Source: CAYUNA01 sp047629355 (GTDB taxonomy: Bacteria > Bacteroidota > Bacteroidia > Chitinophagales > Saprospiraceae). Taken from it: a DNA stretch of 46,989 nucleotides. Below the pieces are notes generated by a model. That model had not been told where the DNA came from. It saw nothing but the letters and a program-made list of their open reading frames with translations, and searched no databases. Of this stretch, positions 24,364 to 32,612 are shown one piece after another. Within the stretch, counting starts at the first letter, position 1. Every line of letters begins with the position of its first letter. The translations under genes and the position numbers were made by a program. Location: NCBI GenBank assembly GCA_047629355.1, contig JBLHWU010000008.1:1-46989 (forward strand), in the 5' to 3' direction.

Positions 24364-26028
24364 ATGTACGACATTCTGCAATTGAATGATATGCTCGTTC
24401 CTGAACTAAAGGAACTCGCAGAAAAAATTGAACTAACAGGCTATAAACGCCTTAATAAGCAAGAACTAATTTATAAAATTCTTGATCACCAAGCATTGTC
24501 TGATAATGATAATGACGACGATGACGACCGTGATAACGACCGCAATGATGAAAAAGATTCATCTCGAGGACGTTCTCGAGGCTCATCAAGAGACGATGAC
24601 GATGACGATGACGATGACGACAATCGTGACAACGACAATCGAAATGAGGACGATGATAACGGAAACGATGACCGCGATAGTCGAGATGACCGACGAGGTA
24701 GCCGTGACAGACGAGACGACCGAGACGACCGTCGCAACAGCAGCAGCCGTGACCGCGATTATGATGATGACCGACGAGGTAGTCGCGATCGACGTGATGA
24801 CCGCGATGACCGTCGCAATGACCGTGACGAACGCCGCGATGATAGACGAGACGACCGCCGGGAAGCAGTAGCTCCAGTAAAAGAGAAAAAGACATTTGAC
24901 ATCGAATTAGATGGAATTATTGAAGGAGAGGGAATCTTGGAAATGATGCCTGATGGCTATGGTTTCTTACGGTCTTCTGACTACAATTATTTGACTTCAC
25001 CTGATGATATATATGTATCACCTTCTCAAATCAAATTATTTGGTTTGCGAACAGGAGATACGGTACGTGGTGCAATTCGACCTCCAAAAGAAGGAGAAAA
25101 ATATTTTGCATTATTGCGGGTTTCAAAGATCAATGGACTTGACCCACAAGATATTAGGGATAGAGTTCCTTTCGACTATTTAACACCGCTTTTCCCGAAT
25201 GAGAAGTTTAATTTAACGACTTCTCCAACAGGGCGCGACTATGCAACGCGAGCGATTGACTTGTTTACACCAATTGGAAAAGGACAACGTGGACTTATCG
25301 TTGCCCAACCAAAAACGGGTAAAACTTGGTTGTTGAAAGATATCGCCAATGCTATCGCAAAAAATCACTCAGAATGTTACTTAATCGTATTATTGATTGA
25401 TGAACGTCCTGAGGAGGTGACTGATATGAAACGAAGTGTGAATGCTGAGGTAGTCGCTTCGACGTTTGATGAACCTGCGGACAATCATGTTCGGGTAGCG
25501 GGTATCGTTTTAGAAAAAGCGAAACGTTTGGTAGAATGTGGTCACGATGTTGTGATTTTGCTGGATTCAATTACCCGTTTGGCTCGGGCCTACAATACCG
25601 TTGCGCCAGCAAGTGGTAAAGTATTGTCGGGTGGTGTGGAAGCAAACGCACTGCACAAACCGAAGAAATTCTTTGGTGCAGCTCGGAATATTGAAGACGG
25701 TGGTTCGTTGACAATTTTGGCAACAGCCTTAATTGATACAGGCTCGAAAATGGACCAAGTTATCTTTGAAGAGTTTAAAGGTACAGGTAACATGGAGCTA
25801 CAACTTGATCGTTCTTTGGCGAATCGACGAATGTATCCTGCAGTTAATTTGGCGGCATCGAGTACACGTCGCGACGACTTGTTATTGGATAAAGATACCT
25901 TACAGCGAATGGTTATTTTGCGTAAGCACTTAGCTGATATGAAACCAGAGGAAGCAATGGATTTCTTGATGAAACATTTACGTTCGTCTTCTGGAAATGA
26001 AGAATTCTTGTTGTCCATGAATGGATAA
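24364..26028 (+). CDS. rho: Transcription termination factor Rho with a long charged disordered insert
   Basis: 554 residues. The N-terminal Rho_N helical domain (1-45) is followed by a low-complexity Asp/Arg insert (about 46-168), including an identical 18-residue unit DDRRGSRDRRDDRDDRRN at 108-125 and 135-152. The RNA-binding OSB domain then starts IEGEGILEMMPDGYGFLRS (about 186). The ATPase domain has Walker A AQPKTGKT (about 314-321), Walker B region VVILLDSITRLARAYN, and a normal C-terminus. Rho is a hexameric helicase that ends untranslated transcripts. In Bacteroides the corresponding insert drives phase separation of Rho; the insert here is of the same kind but its role is inferred. 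A terminator follows. Confidence 0.96.
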   Translation: MYDILQLNDMLVPELKELAEKIELTGYKRLNKQELIYKILDHQALSDNDNDDDDDRDNDRNDEKDSSRGRSRGSSRDDDDDDDDDDNRDNDNRNEDDDNGNDDRDSRDDRRGSRDRRDDRDDRRNSSSRDRDYDDDRRGSRDRRDDRDDRRNDRDERRDDRRDDRREAVAPVKEKKTFDIELDGIIEGEGILEMMPDGYGFLRSSDYNYLTSPDDIYVSPSQIKLFGLRTGDTVRGAIRPPKEGEKYFALLRVSKINGLDPQDIRDRVPFDYLTPLFPNEKFNLTTSPTGRDYATRAIDLFTPIGKGQRGLIVAQPKTGKTWLLKDIANAIAKNHSECYLIVLLIDERPEEVTDMKRSVNAEVVASTFDEPADNHVRVAGIVLEKAKRLVECGHDVVILLDSITRLARAYNTVAPASGKVLSGGVEANALHKPKKFFGAARNIEDGGSLTILATALIDTGSKMDQVIFEEFKGTGNMELQLDRSLANRRMYPAVNLAASSTRRDDLLLDKDTLQRMVILRKHLADMKPEEAMDFLMKHLRSSSGNEEFLLSMNG

Positions 26029-26087
26029 AGCAATTGGTAATGAGCAATTAGCAATTTTGTCGGAATTTTTGATGAAAATATAGATTA

Positions 26088-26245
26088 GGAACGAGACTTA
26101 AATAATCTTACTTTTTTGAGAGCGCAATCTCGTTATTAGTTTTTGCTTTAAAAGTGTGATTTTTGTTGATATAATGAGCATTTTAAAGTAAAAAATAGGG
26201 ACTAAATATCCGCTCAAAAATGTAAGATTGTTTATTTCGCGTTCC
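26088..26245. mobile_element. MITE-like element, family 3, copy 1 (158 bp), TTA target repeat
   Basis: The left end GGAACGAGACTTAAATAATC and then TTACTTTTTTGAG is matched by the inverted right end (GGAACGCGAAATAAACAATC, TTACATTTTTGAG). TTA flanks both ends. The interior has GTTGATATAATGAGCA, shared with copy 2 at 34525-34672. It lies after rho. Confidence 0.8.
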
Positions 26246-26248
26246 TTA

Positions 26249-26491
26249 GTCGAAGAGTAGGGTAAAATATTTATCACTGATTTAAAAAAACTAAATAGTC
26301 CTTTTGGGGGTTATTTAGTTTTTCTGTTTTCAGGGAAAATGTAAAAGTGCAGCGCGTGCTGTTAAATTCTATTTTTTATAGGTCGAATTTGGGCCGAGTG
26401 TACCGCAAACTTTTAGTTTGCTTCTGTATAGCAAGTACATTTAATCTCAAATTCAAGCCTTGAACCCTGAACTTTTGAATTTTATATTTCT
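26249..26491. other. Non-coding gap before the flavin reductase gene
   Basis: After the terminator there is a small hairpin (GCAAAC/GTTTGC near 26405-26421) and a GTAC-bounded dyad to about 26438. No gene or clear promoter is seen. Confidence 0.4.
26284..26326 (+). terminator. Intrinsic terminator downstream of rho
   Basis: AAAACTAAATA and TATTTAGTTTT form a stem around a G-rich loop, followed by T residues. Confidence 0.7.
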
Positions 26492-27232
26492 ATGGCAAAA
26501 AAATGGTATGAGAGCACCGTCATTAAAATTGAAGACCACAATGAAACGACGAAAAGTTTTTTTGTGAAAGTCAATCAAAACGAAGTGCTACACTTTAAGG
26601 CGGGACAGTTTGTCACAATGGACTTACCGATTTCTGATATGCGGACGAAGCGATGGCGCAGCTATTCGATTGCGAATCATTCAGATGGTTCAAATGTGTT
26701 GGAATTTTGCATCGTCAAATTGGACGGTGGCGCAGGGACAGAGTATATATTTAATGAAATCGAAGTGGGTTCGACGCTGAAATTCAAAGACCCTGCAGGG
26801 ATGTTTTATTTACCAGAAGCGGAGACGCGGGACATTGTTTTTATTTGTACGGGTACAGGCGTTGCGCCATTTCGGAGTATGTTGTGGGATTTATATTTAA
26901 ATAAAAAACAACATGGAAAACTACATTTGATATTTGGAACACGGCATTCCGAAGGCATCTTATATCAAAAGGAATTTGAAGGAATGATGGATAAATTTCA
27001 GGATTTCAAATATTCAGTAGCCTTGTCGCGGGAGGAAAATTTACCGAAAGGAAAAGCAGAAATCAAGCAAGGGTATCTTCACCAATTTTATTTAGAACAC
27101 TATAAAGAAGTGCGAGAAGATGTCGTTTTTTACATCTGTGGCTGGAGCAATATGATTGATGAGGCAGTGGAGAAATTGATTTTGGAAATGGGGTATGATA
27201 AGCGACAAGTTCGGTATGAGTTGTATGGCTAA
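26492..27232 (+). CDS. FAD-dependent ferredoxin/flavodoxin reductase-like oxidoreductase
   Basis: 246 residues comprising only the FAD and NAD(P) domains of the ferredoxin-NADP reductase superfamily, without a 2Fe-2S domain. The FAD motif RxYS is RWRSYSIANH, and the second FAD contact is the AGTEYIF region. The nucleotide motif is FICTGTGVAPFRSMLWDL, and the C-terminal YICGWSNMIDEAVEKLI matches the family's CGxxxM. It transfers electrons between NAD(P)H and a carrier not identifiable here. A degraded VOC gene follows. Confidence 0.85.
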   Translation: MAKKWYESTVIKIEDHNETTKSFFVKVNQNEVLHFKAGQFVTMDLPISDMRTKRWRSYSIANHSDGSNVLEFCIVKLDGGAGTEYIFNEIEVGSTLKFKDPAGMFYLPEAETRDIVFICTGTGVAPFRSMLWDLYLNKKQHGKLHLIFGTRHSEGILYQKEFEGMMDKFQDFKYSVALSREENLPKGKAEIKQGYLHQFYLEHYKEVREDVVFYICGWSNMIDEAVEKLILEMGYDKRQVRYELYG

Positions 27233-27262
27233 TTTTTGCATTTGATTTCTAAAAAATGAGCT

Positions 27263-27923
27263 ATGCAAATAAAGCAATTAACACTATTTGAAAATCAGCT
27301 TGAAGCATAAAAGGCTTTTTATAACAATATATTAGGCTTCCAATTGATAGTTGAGAATTCAGATAGCTCTTCCGTTCAAGCGGGGCAAACTAAGTTGATT
27401 CATCAACAATCGAGAGTTGATTATACATATCATTATTGCTTTTTAATTCCTTCCAATCAATTAGCAAATAGCATCAATTGGTTAAAAGCAAGGTTAAATA
27501 TTGTTGAAATCGAACCTGGTAGAATTGTTCAAAGGTTTGAAAGTTGGAATGCAGATTCTGTTTATTTTTATGATGGAAGTGGAAATTTAGCAGAGTTTAT
27601 CGTGCGATATGATTTAAAAAACGAAGGAGCAGGTAAATTTGACTTGTTCAATCTATTGTGTGTGAATGAAATTGGGATGCCAGTAAGTAACGGTAAAAGG
27701 CACGAATAAACAGTTGGAAGATGAGTTGGATTCAAAATTCTGGAAAGGAGATGATTTGAGGTTCGGCACAAACGGAACAGAAGAAGGGCTGTTTTTATTA
27801 CCAAATTACGAGTTAAAAAAAGAATGGTTCCCAACGAATTTACCCGTTGAACCTTCGCCGTTTTTAGCGTTAATAGAAAATGAAAATAAAGAATGTGTTG
27901 TTGAATTTAAAATGAGGAATTAA
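27263..27923 (+). pseudogene. Glyoxalase/VOC-family gene with a stop codon and a frameshift
   Basis: Translation from the ATG at 27263 gives MQIKQLTLFENQLEA, a TAA at 27308-27310, then KAFYNNILGFQLIVENSDSS and onward to EIGMPVSNGKRHE and a stop near 27709. A frame shifted by one base then reads NKQLEDELDSKFWKGDDLRF, GTEEGLFLLPNY and ends EFKMRN at 27923. The pieces line up in order as one two-module VOC protein, so the gene carries one nonsense change (codon 16) and one frameshift near 27695-27705. It is presumably inactive. Confidence 0.8.
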
Positions 27924-28016
27924 AAATCACCGCTACCAAAATTTAAAAAAACGAATATTCAAAGCCTTATTTTCAAATAACCAACCAACAAATAAACTTC
28001 ATTCCTCAAAAGGTGT

Positions 28017-28024
28017 TAATTTTG
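28017..28024 (+). promoter_or_regulatory. Candidate -7 box (TAATTTTG) for the nfuA-like gene
   Basis: TAATTTTG fits TAnnTTTG about 60 bp before the ATG. The leader between them (ATCGAAAC, AATCAAAT repeats) resembles the pheS leader in composition. Confidence 0.35.
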
Positions 28025-28085
28025 TACCAGAATCCAGATAATCGAAACAATTTGAGACAATCAAATTAATCAAAATAATAAAATC

Positions 28086-28703
28086 ATGAGTACAAATACG
28101 ATAACGAATAGCCCGGTAATGTTGTACACGGAGCAAACGCCGAATCCAGAATCTTTGAAATTTGTGACGAATCGCATGTTGTATCGCGGGACGGCAGATT
28201 TTAAAACAGTCGAATCTGCGGAAGAATGGTCTCCATTAGCGACGGTGGTTTTTGAATTTCCGTATGTAAAAGGCGTGTATGTGAGCAATAATTTTGTGAC
28301 CATCACCAAAGAATTCAACTATGCATGGGAAGACATCATGTTAAAATTGAAGGATTATTTAAAAAAGTATGTGGAGGAAGGTAGCGAAATAGTGAAAGAA
28401 GGTTTTGCGGAAGCTATCGAAAAGTTGGAAGCAGAACAAATAGAAAGCCATGCTTACTCGGAAGATGATGCGGAAATTGTGGTAAAAATAAAGGAGCTAA
28501 TTGAGACTTACGTCAAGCCAGCCGTAGAAATGGATGGTGGAAATATCGAATTCAAATCCTACAATCAAGGCGTGGTTAGCGTAATCATGCAAGGTTCTTG
28601 TAGTGGCTGCCCGTCTTCGACCGTAACGTTGAAATCAGGAATTGAAGGGATGTTGAAGCGAATGATTCCAGACATTAAGGAAGTGGTGGCGATTGCTGGA
28701 TAA
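28086..28703 (+). CDS. NifU/NfuA-like iron-sulfur cluster carrier protein
   Basis: 205 residues. The N-terminal Nfu_N scaffold domain (about 10-100, with TEQTPNPESLKFVTNRMLY and FEFPYVKGVYVSNNFVTITK) is followed by the C-terminal NifU domain. The latter has the cluster-binding CxxC motif GSCSGCPSSTVTLKSGIEGM and the usual YVKPAVEMDGGNIEFKSY start. It holds and delivers Fe-S clusters to target proteins in the cytoplasm. A terminator-like hairpin follows. Confidence 0.92.
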   Translation: MSTNTITNSPVMLYTEQTPNPESLKFVTNRMLYRGTADFKTVESAEEWSPLATVVFEFPYVKGVYVSNNFVTITKEFNYAWEDIMLKLKDYLKKYVEEGSEIVKEGFAEAIEKLEAEQIESHAYSEDDAEIVVKIKELIETYVKPAVEMDGGNIEFKSYNQGVVSVIMQGSCSGCPSSTVTLKSGIEGMLKRMIPDIKEVVAIAG

Positions 28704-28726
28704 GCGATTTTGCCTTTTAAAATATA

Positions 28727-28769
28727 AAACCTGCTTTGGAACTTGCTTTCAGAGTAGGTTTTTTTTATT
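28727..28769 (+). terminator. Intrinsic terminator after the nfuA-like gene
   Basis: AAAACCTGCTTTG pairs imperfectly with CAGAGTAGGTTTT and is followed by a T8 run. Confidence 0.7.
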
Positions 28770-28959
28770 TCTAAAACAGCACATTTTACACAATATTTCT
28801 TTTAAAATATTTAAACTTTTGAAAATTAATGGTAAATTCGCGGCTACGCTTTCTTAAAGGCTATTTTTGAAAAGCAAGATATAAAATTCGGTAAAAACCG
28901 TGAGCTGTGCGCCAAGTACCGTGCACCGTTTTTAAAATTAGTTGGAAAAAAACAAGTCA

Positions 28960-30006
28960 ATGTTAAACATCAATTTACTCAAAAAAATCTGTGAAATATC
29001 AGGTACTTCAGGCTTTGAACAACAAATTCGAGCGTTTATCTTAAAAGAAGTCGCGCCCTTGGTGGATGAAGTTTCGGTCGATAATATGGGCAATATCATT
29101 GCCGTCAAAAAAGGAAAAGAAGCGAAGAGAGTGATGGTCGCTGCGCATATGGATGAGATTGGTTTTATAGTGACACATATTGATGATGATGGATTTATTC
29201 GGCTGCATACCCTTGGTGGTTTCGACCCAAAAACATTGACAGCACAGCGGGTGATTATTCACGGAAAGAAAGATATTATGGGTGTGATGGGTAGCAAGCC
29301 TATCCACATTATGAAGCCCGATGAACGCAATAAACCGCCGCAGATTCAGGATTATTTTATTGATACGGGTATGTCGAAAAAGCAGGTGGAAAAGTATGTT
29401 TCCATCGGTGACCCAATTACGCGGGAGCGAGAATTGATTGAAATGGGTGATTGCGTAAACGGTAAATCGTTGGATAATCGAGTGTCGGTTTTTATTCTTT
29501 TGGAAACCTTACGGAATTTGCAAAAAAAGAAAGTGCCGTATGATATTTACGCGGTCTTTACGGTACAGGAAGAAGTTGGTTTGCGAGGCGCAATTTCGGC
29601 GGCGCATTTAATTGACCCAGATTTTGGATTTGGTTTGGATGTAACGATTGCATTTGATGTGCCGAGTGCACATGCGCATGAAAAGGTGACGAGTTTGGGG
29701 GATGGAACGGCGATAAAAATCATGGACGGCTCGACGATTTGTGATTATCGAATGGTAAAATATTTGAAAGAATTAGCGAATAAGAAGAAAATTAAATGGC
29801 AACCTGAAGTTTTGCCAAAAGGTGGAACAGATACGGCGGGCATACAACGATATGGCAAAAAAGGCGCGATTGCAGGCGCGATTTCAATTCCATTGCGACA
29901 CATGCATTCTGTGATTGAAATGGCAAACAAATCGGATATTGAAGAGACGATAAAGTTGTTGCAGGCGGGGTTGAGTAATTTGGATAAGTATGATTGGCGG
30001 TTTTAG
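28960..30006 (+). CDS. M42-family metallo-aminopeptidase / cellulase M-like peptidase
   Basis: 348 residues from MLNINLLKKICEISG; a TTG six codons earlier is also in frame. Metal-binding and catalytic motifs of the M42/M20 clan are visible: VAAHMDEIGF, SLDNRVSVFILLETL, VFTVQEEVGLRGA with the catalytic and metal-binding Glu pair, IAFDVPSA, and the C-terminal PLRHMHSVIEM histidine. Members are cytosolic dinuclear-metal aminopeptidases forming tetrahedral dodecamers. A bidirectional terminator follows. Confidence 0.92.
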   Translation: MLNINLLKKICEISGTSGFEQQIRAFILKEVAPLVDEVSVDNMGNIIAVKKGKEAKRVMVAAHMDEIGFIVTHIDDDGFIRLHTLGGFDPKTLTAQRVIIHGKKDIMGVMGSKPIHIMKPDERNKPPQIQDYFIDTGMSKKQVEKYVSIGDPITRERELIEMGDCVNGKSLDNRVSVFILLETLRNLQKKKVPYDIYAVFTVQEEVGLRGAISAAHLIDPDFGFGLDVTIAFDVPSAHAHEKVTSLGDGTAIKIMDGSTICDYRMVKYLKELANKKKIKWQPEVLPKGGTDTAGIQRYGKKGAIAGAISIPLRHMHSVIEMANKSDIEETIKLLQAGLSNLDKYDWRF

Positions 30007-30025
30007 GAAAATTGCCATAAAATTT

Positions 30026-30062
30026 AAAAAAAGTCATCGACGTAAAAACGATGACTTTTTTT
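30026..30062. terminator. Bidirectional intrinsic terminator
   Basis: A perfect 14-bp stem (AAAAAAAGTCATCG and its complement), 9-base loop, T runs on both strands. It serves the M42 gene and the decayed thioredoxin-like gene on the other strand. Confidence 0.85.
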
Positions 30063-30520
30063 ATTCAAAATACTGTTCAACAAATTTCTTTAAGTAACGG
30101 TAAAATAATTAAGTCTGCCAACTAACAACGTTTATTTTGTTCTTTTTCTCCACTTTGGTCGAAATGACAAAAGATGTTTACTTTTTAAATAGGAATTATC
30201 TCTACATAATGACTGTTTCAAAAGTGGAAAATAAGGACAAAAGAAATACTTGGTAGTTGGCGGAGTTATGATTTTATCGTTACTAAGTCATCTCCTCTAA
30301 GATTACGCGAAATAATTTACTTGTTTTCATCCAAAACATAAATTATTGGAATTCCAAAAACTGAATAATCTATAAAGACATCAGAATCGTAGCCGTCAAT
30401 TTCATGGAGATGAATCCAAGGCAATTGCTCTTCGACAATCGCTTGCTTCCAATCGTCAGAGCAAGCGTTAATGATAAAAGTAAGAAAAATTAGGAGAGAA
30501 AACGTTTTGTAGAAATTCAT
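30061..30520 (-). pseudogene. Thioredoxin/TlpA-like lipoprotein remnant, interrupted by MITE copy B
   Basis: From the Met at 30520 the frame reads MNFYKTFSLLIFLTFIINAC, a lipoprotein signal with its Cys. It then jumps to WKQAIVEEQLPWIHLHE and VFGIPIIYVLDENK, the second half of a TlpA-type fold, and stops. After the stop the same frame continues IISRNLRGDDL to the edge of MITE copy B. Beyond the MITE it resumes LKKFVEQYFE and ends in TAA at 30061-30063. Removing the MITE and one TAA repeat restores the C-terminus exactly. So the gene has an internal deletion that removed the CxxC half, one stop codon, and one insertion. Confidence 0.8.
30094..30283. mobile_element. MITE-like element, family 2, copy B (190 bp), TAA target repeat
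   Basis: Nearly identical to 7632-7820. The ends are GTAACGGTAAAATAATTAAG and, inverted, GTAACGATAAAATCATAACT. TAA flanks both sides (30091-30093 and 30284-30286). It interrupts the thioredoxin-like frame, which confirms both the ends and the 3-bp repeat. Confidence 0.88.
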
Positions 30521-30667
30521 GTTTGAAGCTATTTGATAGGAAAATATATTTTTAAATGCTAATCTCAAACGGTTTTTTTAGGTAAAACATTCTTTGTCAA
30601 TCTTCTTTTAACAATTGAATTTTTGCAAATATTGCTATCTTCGCAATCTATATTCAATAAACGAAAT

Positions 30668-31178
30668 ATGAATAACTAACAGAAGCAACACATCGAAACA
30701 GAACTCAATCGAGACCTTGGTTTTACTTCTGCTTTAGTCATTAGAATCGGCATCAGGATTGCCGCCGGCATTTTACCTATCAGGTTTAGCCATTCGAAAG
30801 GTCGGTTCAGTAGCAATTTTCTTCTTCTTCTTCTTCTTCTTCTTTGCGGTTATAGTTGTCCTATTTACCGCATTGAATTATTGCTAATATTTCTAAAAAT
30901 GCCGCTGCTATGGAAGATGCTGTTACTTGAATGACGAAAGAAAACAACTTCATACCCAACAGTGAACTTATCCATTCTGACTCTGTTACAGAAGGTGTAA
31001 TAAATGCTGACAAAAACTACAATGCAGTAATGATTGGCGCGACGGAAAAAAGTATTTATCCGCAAATTCTGTTTGGAAATATTCCAGAAATAATCGCGAA
31101 AATTCTGGTAAAATAGTGGTTGTCGTGAAGCATTATGATAAAGTAAAAGAATTATTTGGACGAGTAATTAGAGATTAA
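30668..31178 (+). pseudogene. Decayed APC-type amino-acid permease with C-terminal USP domain
   Basis: ATG at 30668, a stop after three codons, then HIETELNRDLGFTSALVIRI, a typical APC permease N-terminus. A frame change gives SGLAIRKVGSVAIF and a run of Phe from a (TTC)n tract, then AVIVVLFTALNYC. The middle of the gene is missing. The C-terminal part reads ISKNAAAMEDAV, a stop, then MTKENNFIPNSELIHSDS and NYNAVMIGATEKSIYPQILF, a UspA-like domain. After another frameshift SGKIVVVVKHYDKVKELFGR and RVIRD follow, then TAA. At least two stops, two frameshifts and a large deletion. Confidence 0.75.
30819..30844 (+). repeat. (TTC)n microsatellite in the permease remnant
   Basis: About eight TTC/CTT units following VGSVAIF. 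In the remaining frame it encodes a Phe run within what would be a membrane helix. Confidence 0.75.
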
Positions 31179-31187
31179 AATGAAAAA

Positions 31188-31288
31188 TCAGACCGCTTTG
31201 CTGTCAGACCATTTCATTGTCAGAAGTCAGAATGACATCTGTTGATTTTCTGACTTCTGATACTAAAACGGTCTGACTTCTGACCTCT
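31188..31288. repeat. GGTCAG-type dispersed hairpin repeat, copy 5 (most complete)
   Basis: AATCAGACCGCTTTGCTGTC, then TTGTCAGAAGTCAGAATG, facing TTCTGACTTCTGATAC and AACGGTCTGACTTCTGACC. The outer pair (CAGACCG/CGGTCTG) and inner pair (TCAGAAGTCAGA/TCTGACTTCTGA) are nested inverted repeats, so it can fold into a double hairpin. It ends 13 bp before the alcohol dehydrogenase ATG. Confidence 0.85.
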
Positions 31289-31301
31289 AAAAATATATAT
31301 T

Positions 31302-32303
31302 ATGAAAGTACGAGCCTACGCCGCCTTTGAAAAAGGTGGAAAATTAAAGCCTTACGAATACGAATTGGGAGAAATTCAACCTGATGAAGTAGATATTGAA
31401 GTCATCAATTGTGGGATTTGTCATAGTGATTTGAGCATGTTGAATAATGATTGGGGCGCGACCTCCTATCCTTTTGTGCCTGGTCACGAAGTGGTTGGTC
31501 GAGTCAAGAATTTGGGCAGTCAAGTCAAACATTTAAAAGAAGGTCAGATGGTTGGCTTGGGTTGGACAGCCGGTTCTTGCTTGCATTGCGACCAATGCGT
31601 TGGTGGTGACCACAATCTCTGTGGAAAAGCACAACCGACCATTATTCAGCGGCACGGCGGCTTTGCCGATTATGTGCGGGCACAAGGAACTTGGGTTTTT
31701 CCCTTGCCTGAAAATTTAGATTCGCGCAGTGCAGGACCACTTTTTTGTGGTGGTGTTACCGTTTTTAATCCAATTATTCAAAATAATATCAGCCCCTTAG
31801 CGAAAGTCGGCGTCATTGGAATTGGTGGTTTGGGCCACATGGCATTGGCATTTTTGAAAGCCTGGGGTTGCGAAGTTACGGCGTTTTCTACCAGTCAAGA
31901 AAAAGAAGAGGAAGCACGAAAGTTAGGTGCACACCATTTTATTTCTACATATGATAAGGATGCTTTGAAAAAAATCAAAGGAACGCTGGATATGGTTTTA
32001 GACACGGTAAACGCTTCCTTAGATTGGAATGGTTATTTAGCGACTTTGAGACCAAAAGGCGTTTTTCATATTGTTGGCGTTGCGAATGAAATTACGGCAA
32101 AAGTTAGTACTTTATTGGGACAACAACGGTCAATTTCTGCTTCTCCAACGGGTAGTCCGAGAACGATTCGAGATATGGTGGAATTCGCAGCGCGACATAA
32201 CATTAGTCCGATGGTGGAATATTTTAAAATGGAAAATGTAAACGAAGCGATTGACCGTTTGGAAAATGGAAAACCGCGTTTTCGAGTTGTCTTAGAACGA
32301 TAA
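31302..32303 (+). CDS. Zinc-dependent NAD(P) alcohol dehydrogenase (cinnamyl-alcohol type)
   Basis: 333-residue medium-chain dehydrogenase. Catalytic zinc ligands lie in NCGICHSDLSMLNNDWG and PFVPGHEVVGRV. The structural zinc motif is CLHCDQCVGGDHNLC. The Rossmann motif is GVIGIGGLGHMALAFLKAWG. The order and spacing match the YahK/AdhC-like aldehyde reductase subgroup, which reduces a broad range of aldehydes, often with NADPH. A repeat hairpin lies immediately upstream and a terminator downstream. The natural substrate is not visible. Confidence 0.92.
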   Translation: MKVRAYAAFEKGGKLKPYEYELGEIQPDEVDIEVINCGICHSDLSMLNNDWGATSYPFVPGHEVVGRVKNLGSQVKHLKEGQMVGLGWTAGSCLHCDQCVGGDHNLCGKAQPTIIQRHGGFADYVRAQGTWVFPLPENLDSRSAGPLFCGGVTVFNPIIQNNISPLAKVGVIGIGGLGHMALAFLKAWGCEVTAFSTSQEKEEEARKLGAHHFISTYDKDALKKIKGTLDMVLDTVNASLDWNGYLATLRPKGVFHIVGVANEITAKVSTLLGQQRSISASPTGSPRTIRDMVEFAARHNISPMVEYFKMENVNEAIDRLENGKPRFRVVLER

Positions 32304-32325
32304 TTTTAATGTTTAAAAAAATGGA

Positions 32326-32360
32326 AGAAGGGGATACTGATGAAGTATTCCCTTTTTTTA
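32326..32360 (+). terminator. Intrinsic terminator after the alcohol dehydrogenase gene
   Basis: AAGGGGATACT and AGTATTCCCTT form a stem around GATGA, followed by T residues. Confidence 0.8.
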
Positions 32361-32387
32361 TTTTAAAAGTGAATTTGCTGTCGAATA

Positions 32388-32603
32388 GGGTGTACGAAAA
32401 ACTGCAGGCACACGTCAACAGTCTTTTGTGAGATATGTACTTGTTTAGAAATGCAGGCACAGCGTGCCGACCCTTTTGGTAGCAAAGCAATATTCTTTAT
32501 ACTTATAGCCACAGCGTGGCGGTACTCTTGAACTTTTGAAGAGCAAAGAGTGCTGGCACGCTGTGCCTAGTGAATACGTGTACGTGCAGTTTTTCGTACA
32601 CCC
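32388..32603. mobile_element. MITE-like element, family 4 (216 bp), 9-bp target repeat TGTCGAATA
   Basis: The ends are a perfect 19-bp inverted repeat (GGGTGTACGAAAAACTGCA). TGTCGAATA occurs directly before (32379-32387) and directly after (32604-32612), as expected for a 9-bp duplication. The inside has further short palindromes around GCACAGCGTGCC and GCCACAGCGTGGC. No coding capacity. Single copy in this window. Confidence 0.88.
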
Positions 32604-32612
32604 TGTCGAATA

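Noticed and set aside
24452..24895. Long His/Arg/Gly-rich and Ser/Arg-rich frames antisense to the rho insert
   Set aside because: They are shadows of the low-complexity GAC/CGT codons of the Asp/Arg insert.
27684..27698. A 15-base match to the end of MITE family 2 (TAAGTAACGGTAAAA) inside the VOC pseudogene, close to its frameshift
   Set aside because: The VOC protein alignment keeps normal length and residues across it (PVSN then four residues then NKQL), so the match is more likely chance than an excision scar.
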